In this document: piece by piece, positions 57,001-64,000 of the stretch
Numbering within the stretch: position 1 is the first letter of the stretch
Layout: each line of letters begins with the position of its first letter
Assembly (NCBI RefSeq): GCF_030253575.1
Contig: NC_080567.1
Location: 35,369,501 to 35,433,500 of the forward strand
Source of the DNA: Rhododendron vialii
Taxonomy: Eukaryota > Streptophyta > Magnoliopsida > Ericales > Ericaceae
Length of the DNA: 64,000 bases
Reading direction: 5' to 3'
Made by a program: the position numbers and the translations under genes
The notes under the pieces: generated by a model
Told to the model about the DNA's origin: nothing
Database searches by the model: none
Seen by the model: the letters and a program-made list of their open reading frames with translations, nothing else

Positions 57001-60000
57001 TCATAACAAAAGAGTTCAAACTTCAAAGTTCTGTTTAGGCAATAACGATGCTCCCTTAAATAGTTGGATTCCCAAAGAGGGACGATGAAATAGGAATGGA
57101 GGGATTAGTAATTACCAAACATGGATGTAGTGACGGAGATATTTATCTAAGTAAAGGAAATATGTTTTGATTGAGATTGAACTTGAAAGCTGAATGAATG
57201 GAAAATGTGAAGACTCTTAACAAGACATCCAGATCCAAAATTGCCCTCTTACTCGTGCACGTTTTGCTTCCCATAAGATGATAACGCTTTTTGTCCATTC
57301 TTGGTTTTAGGAATTTTGGGACTGGAGTTGGGAGGAATTGGCTCTTTATGACCTTGCTGCAATGCTCCGTTATGTAAATTTGGTTTCAAACACTGAAGTT
57401 TTCATTGTTGGACATTCACAGGTCTGTTGTTTCTTAAAAACACGTCTTCTTCTGGTGTTGTGATTTGCTTTTGGTTTCTATTGGTTCATTATTACGGTTA
57501 CTTTGCAGGGGACAATTATATCTCTAGCTGCTTTCACTGAGCCAGACATCGTAAAAATGGTTGCGGGTGCTGCCCTTCTATGCCCCATAACATACTTGGA
57601 ACATGTCAGCGCTCCATTGGTTCTTAGACTTGTTAGCATGCATCTTGACCAGGTGATTATCTCGTTTTGATGTGGTAAAATTACTGCAATAAATGATTTG
57701 TGGTAACCTTTGCAATTAAGTTCCCTATGGACAGGTGGTTCTTGCATTGGGCATTCATCAGCTTAATTTTAAAAGGTCTTTCTCTACTGGATTTCCCCTC
57801 CTTGTTTTCCAGGCTTTATTGTTCCAGGTTTTTAGTCTATGACAAGTTTTATGATGTATAGTGATATTTTGGCTGAAATCTTGGATTCTGTATGTGATGG
57901 GCATGTAGACTGCAAAGACTTGTTAACTTCCATCACAGGTTCTTCTTCTTCTCCTCCTCCTCCTCCTTTTTGCATGTGCCAAGCCACCGTTTAGTGGACA
58001 AATATAACCTTGCTCGTCATATATAGTACACATTAATTTGTAAGTAGTTTTACTGGGTCCTTTCTGTGTATATTTTCTGTTCTTCTTGGGGTGTAATTTG
58101 GGACCCAATGATAGAGAATGATAATATCTAATCTAGGTAATGTGAGTGCGTTTATGCAACTGACTCTCCAACTCTCTGTTGCCATAGGATCCGATTGTTA
58201 GAAGCACTCAGTAAATGGTATTCTGATGATGGAGCCATTCTTTAACTATATAGGGTCACCTTTAGTAGGGTTTGCTTACGGTTTTGTCCTTTGAAGAATG
58301 TTACAAGCAAAAGCCCCGTCTATTTCTACTCACCCGGATTAATTTGGATTGGGCATGTTGTAAAAAAAAAATGCCTCTCGTTCTGTAGTCTCAAACCGCG
58401 AAGCCTTACGGTCGAGAAAAGTCCCAAAGGAAAGAAGACTGACACAAAATTGACTGACAGATGAAATCCCTGCAACGAAGGACCCGTTCAATATTGACCC
58501 ACTTCTCAGATTAACCAATAAAAAAAATTCTTCGGGTTGAAGCAGTACAAGCACCTGCAAACTGCTCGTGATGAGCACTGTCATAAAATGAATGGGTAAG
58601 CCCGGTAGTTCAAGGTCGTAATCTACGGGATCAACTCAGAGCTGATGTTGTTCTTTGTTTACCAGGGAAACTCCATTGCTAGGCCCACCTGGATATAGGC
58701 TCGTACAGAGACAATATCCAGTGACAGATTCATTTTCAGAGTCGGATCGAGTGGAATCTGTCCCAGAAGTGGGGCCAAGCCAGGGGCAGTGGGGGATTGA
58801 GATCGGGCCGGGCCAACAAGCAACATCAGCTTCTAGGGCAGACATGACACTGAAAGATATATGATAATAATACTGGTTATGATATTTAGAGGAGCCCAAT
58901 TGGGCATTTGGGCCCTTTAATTTCTGACTAGTTAATGGTTCCCCTGATGGCTGACTGCACTAAATTGGATGGGTGAAATGAAGGGAGTTAATGCTGTCTG
59001 AGTGATTCAGTGTTGCTGCTGGACTTGTTTTTTAGTGGAGTTAATATTCAGAATTGCTGTATTCAGATGTCAATAGGGTAATGGTAAAATGACTACTCTA
59101 GGAAGTTTTAGTGGACTAGACTTGGAAGTTGCCGTAAGTAAATTGAGACATAATACTAGACTACTGAATATGAATGATGTGATAGGCTGCACATCGCTCT
59201 AATTTATGAAGGCTCTTGTTATACAGAAAGTCTACGCCGACTGCTCAACTTTTACCGCTCTCCCCACCACTCTCAATCTCACGGTCCAAAAGTGTTTTGG
59301 ACGGTCTGGATTGTAAAAAACTCTTCCAGGGAAGAGCCTCATCCCTGGAATAGTTTTTTTAAAATCCGGACCATTGATTGCCGAGACGGACGGTGAGATG
59401 TTGAGTGGTGAGTGGGCGTAGCATCGCTGCTTATTATAAGCCAATATTTGGTCCCCTTGAATGACTTCACTTGCAAAAGCCATCATAAGTATTACTTTTT
59501 ATAACACGAGTTATGAGGTCGTTGTGTGGGCCTGCTCGACAACTATATTGATTAAGAAGTCAGGCACCTACCACCGGAGGTGGTTGCCAAGATGGCACGT
59601 GGTGTGGGTGAAATTCCCTCCCAAGCACACGGTCGCGGTTTGAATCCCGCTTGAACCAGATGCTGTATATTGGGCACCATATGTCTAGCTTGCTCCTTGG
59701 TGGGGCTGTGGTGTCGAATTACGCTCCTGTTGGTAGGGTACTTTGAGCTTAGCTCCTTCAATGGGTGGTACTGGCTTACTGGCTGAACATGCTATGTTGG
59801 TTGGGAGCCCCTCTTTCCTGAAGGGGATTGCAACTTGTAACTCAAGTCTCCCCCTCCCAACCTTTTAATGCAGCAAAAAAAGAAAAGAAAAGTCAGGGAC
59901 CTATTTTCCAAGAAATAGGAGATGATAGATGATGATCAATTAGTATTTGGTTGTCCGATCTTGTACTTTGTTTTCTATGTACTCTTAAATATGTTTGTAC

Positions 60001-60958
60001 TCCATACTTTCGGACATCTTACCAAGAGCATTCACTTTGCAGGGCCAAACTGTTGCCTTAATATGTCTCAAGTTGATTTTTTCCTGGAATATGAACCTCA
60101 TCCATCATCCTCAAAAAATTTGAATCATCTTTTCCAGAGTAAGCTCTTTGCACTTCCAAGTAGCATTTTATTGGTCTGCATTTAATTTAGCTTGAAGATG
60201 CTTCTTCATCCTATCCATTAGCCCCATCTATTCATACAGCTGCAACATTGCCTTTGATTGCGACTAGAAATTGGTTTACTGGTTCTTCTTGTTTAGATTT
60301 GGAGGTGTAGATCCCAACTAATTCTATTAAGTTTCCTGTCACCGTCAAACATTTTCCTTTTTTCTGGTAATATTTATGCTAGTGCGAAAAGAGCACGAGG
60401 GAGTTAGAATGAAGGGAGAAGCATGAAGTAGCGAGGTTTCTCGTATCAAATTGCCTTACATAGTGCATGAGCAAGCAAGTGATGCTTACATCTGTTTTCA
60501 TTGAATAACGGGCTATCGCTCAAATACTCGTAAATTATTTGCTAAGTATAATGTTCTTACGCAACGCTTCTGGGTTTGTGTTATTTTCTCTCGCTCTCTC
60601 TCTAGGGTGCTTACTAATGCTTCATGTCTTGGCAGTGATCCGCAAAGGCACTTTTGCAAGGTATGACTACGGAAGGTCGAAAAACATTAGGCGATATGGC
60701 CAGTTTAAACCACCGACTTTTGATCTTAGCCGAATACCCAAATCATTGCCAATGTGGATGGGCTACGGGGCAAATGATGACCTGGCAGACTTGATGGATT
60801 TTCAGCACACGCTGAGGGAATTGGAGTCCCTGCCGGAGTTGCTTTACCTTGAGAACTACGGTCACGTTGACTTTCTAATGGGTGTGACAGCAAATAGAGA
60901 TGTTTATGATGATATGATCGAGTTTTTCAGGTCATTGTTGGGAAAATCTAGTAGTTGA
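53818..60958 (+). CDS. LIP1: Acid lipase, LIP1/MPL1 family
   Basis: Nine exons: 53818-53979, 54495-54605, 56275-56415, 57311-57421, 57509-57652, 57735-57775, 57862-57938, 60043-60138 and 60636-60958, all GT-AG, giving 401 residues. An N-terminal signal peptide (residues 1-25, core IVTVAFFFTLSFSG) directs it to the secretory pathway. The N-terminal abhydro-lipase part has CSEHKVQTKDGYVLGLHRV. The alpha/beta-hydrolase core has LLLHGLF (87-90, oxyanion region), GHSQG at 172-176 with nucleophile Ser174, GYGANDDLAD with Asp342 as likely acid, and NYGHVDF with His371. The order and sequence match plant homologues of gastric/lysosomal acid lipase that hydrolyse triacylglycerol or other esters. The ATG is preceded by a CT-rich leader, and the open frame upstream of it is not homologous to the family. 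No lesion was seen. Intron 7 (2.1 kb) contains a SINE. Confidence 0.92.
53983..54036. repeat. (CT)n at the start of lipase intron 1
   Basis: About 26 CT units begin three bases after the donor GT. Length variation here could affect splicing or serve as a marker. Confidence 0.95.
54178..54396. mobile_element. MITE in lipase intron 1
   Basis: Ends AGAGCATCTCCAGCCCTTA and TAAGGGCTGGAGATGTTCT are inverted repeats of the GAGCATCTCC type seen in Tourist MITEs. The target duplication is ambiguous. Confidence 0.6.
54606..56274. other. Lipase intron 2
   Basis: 1.67 kb with no nested gene. A fragment around 55035-55095 (GGCGCCGCCTAGTGCCTAGG) is unlike the rest of the intron and may be a repeat fragment. 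Short ORFs are unsupported. Confidence 0.5.
59232..59421. mobile_element. Possible foldback MITE in lipase intron 7
   Basis: CTACGCC.ACTG / CAGTGG-type arms (CACCACTCTCAATCTCACGGTCC against GGACGGTGAGATGTTGAGTGGTG) are imperfect inverted repeats. A target duplication was not identified. Confidence 0.5.
59571..59889 (+). mobile_element. tRNA-derived SINE in lipase intron 7
   Basis: Flanked by the 14-bp direct repeat AAGTCAGG(C/G)ACCTA (59557-59570, 59890-59903). The head resembles a tRNA with a B box (GGTTTGAATCCC near 59636-59647), and the tail is A-rich (AAAAAAAGAAAAGAAA). Length of 319 bp is normal for plant SINEs. It is inserted in the sense orientation of the lipase. Confidence 0.87.
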
Positions 60959-61919
60959 CTGCGTCTTTACACAAAATGGTCATTTGTGTGTACTTCTAGT
61001 GGTTGTGGAGGAAAGCCTAATACTAGTAAGGTCTTTAAGTGTTGAGCACCAATGGGTGTAGGTTGCTCTGGAAAAAAGCCAAAGTTACTTGGGCAAAATG
61101 CTCTGTCTTGGTTGTAGCTCCGTATATATTGTTGTATATATTGTTCTATAGAGATCCTTTTTCTTCTGTTGGTCTTCAACGTATAATTTTCCGTCGTTTT
61201 GAAAATTGGAAGCCAAAAAGAGCATGGACGATTTTTCTTTTTAGCCCCAAGGTCCATACACACCCTTGAAAACGAGTTCAGGTTGAACCAGGAAGGTTAA
61301 AAGTTTCCTTGTCCATTGCTCATCGATGCCAATACCACCCCATATTTTAAATGCTACAACCTTGGCCAAAAATCTCATGGGCCATCTCCAAATAAGGAGT
61401 CCAAAAACTACTGTGGCATAATTTTTCAGAGAGACTAGAGGCACCACATGATAGTGTCCCAAATACACTGAATAATATCTCCTAAAATTGAGTGAAAGAG
61501 AGATTCATTTCTCCAACAGATGAACATACCCTTTTTCTTCCATCTGAGAGTTACTAGTTACTACAAAAGTTCAGTGCAGCTCTTTACGTATGCTTTTTCT
61601 AAGGTTAAGCTAGGTTTTTATGCGTATAATTTCTGATATGTTTTTTTTTTTTTTTTCATAATTCAGGTGTCCGGATTAGATTATATCGTACCTCAATTAA
61701 TCTTGAGAGGCTAATACAACAAAGTCAAAGTAGTGAAATTACTGAATATGATTGTTGGTCAAATAACACCCATTTAGAGAAAGGATCAAAGTAAACTTGG
61801 CCCTCATTTATTAATTATTAATTTAGGGTCCTTTTCTTTTCCTTCTTGAGCATGTCTTTGTTGGAAGAGGATCTTATTTTCCCACGTTCCCTAATAATCC
61901 TTCATCCATTTTGATATTA
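60959..61919. other. Lipase 3' flank, no further gene
   Basis: Probable 3' UTR to about 61200. A minus-strand frame at 61241-61468 (RWPMRFLAKVVAFKIWGGIG region) could be a fragment of a retroelement, but no diagnostic motif is present. A T-run lies at about 61641-61655. Confidence 0.4.
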
Positions 61920-61948
61920 CTAGAAAAGTAACACGTGCGATGCACGTG
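61920..61948 (-). mobile_element. Helitron-like 3' terminus, minus strand
   Basis: Reading the minus strand: CACGTGCATCGCACGTG hairpin (61932-61948, 7-bp stem), eight bases, then CTAG at 61923-61920 followed by T. This mirrors the terminus at 51630-51671. The element would extend rightward; its 5' end was not found. Confidence 0.5.
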
Positions 61949-64000
61949 GACCAAATCAAAAAACATATACCCTTTAGTGTAACTACTTTGTAATCCCAAA
62001 CACTGAGTCCATAGAACTTAATTTTTCCGTTCAAATCAAGTCTCAATTACACCAATACACATGAAAAACTACCTTTTGAATATAGACCACTTGCGGATCA
62101 ATATATATATAGACCACTTGGTTATCAAAAAAGAATATAGACCACTTGGTTAGATAGAAGGTTCTTGTGAGCTTAAATCCTGAAGGACATCATTGGGTTC
62201 TTCCACGTGCTGCCGATAGTTGGGTAATGTACAGTGATTGTATTACTGTATTACCTTATGTACTCATGTAACGCTTATGTGCCAGGTATCTATGAGGAAA
62301 TTTGGTATTTGTGAGACTAGCTCATTAACCGTTAATGGCTTCGTAAATAAAAGTATTACCCACCAAAGAAAAAGACATGATTATCAAAATGACAATGTAG
62401 ATAGTTAATCATATAATGTTTTTTCCCACAATGTATGTCCTCCTGACCAGCATTCGTAACCTAATAAGAACAATTTTGCTTTTAAATGATCTGTATTTCT
62501 CATCCTAAGATCCAAAGGTTTTGCCTCACCATACTTGACATTCTCGCATAGTATAATTTTATCATGTTGTTTGGTGTTATTATGCTTCTAACGACAATAG
62601 AAATACTCCTATTTTGAAAGTCACAACAAAAAATAGACAAACAATCAAAGTAAGAACATAAGATTGAATGTACTTATGAATATGGGATAGTCTACGGATG
62701 CAGATTCCAACTACCATGCCCTCAAAATGTTTAACAAAATACCTGCATCTATGAACCAAAAAGATTAGTTCATAAGTTAATTTGTTTGGTACATCTTCTC
62801 GATTTCACTTCCTTTTTGCAAAATTCTTTCGTTGTTGGGCTTGATGATAATAGGAGGAAAAGACAAAGATATATAAACAATTACACACACATAGATATAG
62901 GAGAACAACTTTTCAATTTTGACCAGTAAAAATTATCTTTTACCGATCAATATTGATTTCCAATTCGGATCGTTCAAAACACTTTTGGATGCTCGCAATC
63001 GACTTCCATAAAAACTTGTTTACGGAACCCTCCGCATAAAAGATTTTTTTGTAGACATAAATACGCCAACTATTCTCTACAACTTAATTTGTTCAAATTC
63101 TAAAGCAAGTTTACTATGGAGTCTACTTGTTTGTTTCTCCCAATCCGTGCGGCGCGTCACTTAAGAGCTGCATTCCACTCATTTTGGGGGAGCAATTATT
63201 AATAGCCTAAATGAAACACACAATCGAATTCACATACAATTCCATTTTCCCGCTTCTTCCGTTCTCATATTTGAAGGCTGCATGCTATTAAGAAATTGTT
63301 AATATCAACCGACAACGAACAAACCTTTGAGGATAATGAAGAAATGGAACCCTTCGTACAGATAAATTTTGGTGGCTTTTGGGTGGATTTAGGCACCACT
63401 TCTCTCCGGTCATACAAAAACATGTTGAGGATTTGAAGCGAACATTTGGTGTGCATAACGTCCCCTGCAAGGAACCCCGTCCACACTACATATTCTATCA
63501 ATAAGACAAGGGATAAAAGGCTAAAATCATTATCCCTAATACAAACAAATTTTCAGATTTTGAAGTTGTAGAATAGCCAAAGCGAATAATCCGCCTATGT
63601 CAATTTCCTGTTCTACTAATGAATATTATAGGAATACGGTGGATACGTTTGGGCTGACTAGGGAGGCATCTCGTATCTGTGAGAACCTAATTAAAAGGGC
63701 AGAGATGGAGATGGAGGGCAGAATATGGAGACTGTGTTTGTCTCCGTAGATGATTCCTCCGACATCGTCATCGTCGCCAATAAATTCAACCACGGAAGGC
63801 GATGGGGATGCCTTTTTTAATTTGCAGGTCGACGGACGTTTGTGATGTTTGCCGTTTCCATATTTCGCCGGCGGACGTGACCTTTGGAAGTGCATCCGTT
63901 GGTCATGTGTGCCACGTTTGCAGGTTAAGGCACCAAAGGGTTTTTTAGGTATTTAACTGATTTGGGGAGGGCATTTGTGGGAAGAAAAATGAGAAAACAA
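61949..64000. other. No supported gene
   Basis: AT-rich sequence that may include the body of a Helitron-like element. A minus-strand open frame at 63626-63895 contains VVEFIGDDDDVGGIIYGD, an acidic stretch, and could be a 5' exon of a gene running leftward, but no family was recognised and no partner exon is clear. Confidence 0.35.

Overview
This window is nuclear DNA from a flowering plant, almost certainly a eudicot. Genes are sparse, AT-rich and split by GT-AG introns. Homologues are plant-specific (basic secretory proteins, 5-methylthioribose kinase, an acid lipase of the LIP1 type). The space between them is filled with MITEs, hAT, CACTA, MULE-type, LTR, LINE and SINE insertions, and one fragment of plastid DNA. 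The species cannot be read from the sequence; no bacterial or organellar main sequence is present.

Region 1 (1-28 kb) is a decayed tandem array. A unit made of an upstream flank, a basic secretory protein (BSP, PF04450-type, the PR-17 family) gene and a downstream flank occurs about four times. Unit 1 carries a 5'-truncated BSP pseudogene (4522-4911). Unit 2 carries an apparently intact two-exon gene (16963-17824). Unit 3 has only the upstream flank, with a plastid DNA insertion in it. Unit 4 carries a second apparently intact two-exon gene whose intron holds a hAT element (24604-26160). A 5.47-kb LTR retrotransposon encoding only Gag (9441-14912) splits the array. Because the paralogous units preserve empty sites, many insertions can be delimited to the base by eye.

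Region 2 (28-34 kb) holds a truncated LINE, an intronless BSP gene interrupted by one stop codon (29996-30676), an orphan exon-like ORF, a BSP C-terminal relic fused to a copy of the kinase 3' flank, and a frameshifted intronless BSP copy (32657-33392).

Region 3 (34-53 kb, minus strand) is a tandem duplication of 5-methylthioribose kinase (MTK, methionine salvage). Both copies have six exons, identical exon lengths and a 418-codon reading frame. Copy B is longer because its introns took up a ~1-kb MULE-type element and a GC-rich 880-bp probable solo LTR. Downstream of copy B lies a dense MITE field with nested and tandem foldback elements and a Helitron-like 3' end.

Region 4 (53.8-61 kb, plus strand) is a nine-exon acid-lipase gene of the LIP1/MPL1 family, 401 residues, with Ser, Asp and His of the triad visible and a SINE in its seventh intron. 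The last 3 kb hold no gene I can support.

Functionally, BSPs are secreted defence-type proteins with an HExxH motif, MTK recycles methylthioribose produced by ethylene and polyamine synthesis, and the lipase is a secretory-pathway ester hydrolase. They share no obvious pathway. I found no convincing new biological system. The notable content is the fine-grained record of gene duplication, gene death and transposon insertion, plus a repeated coding-like fragment and an orphan exon that I could not identify.
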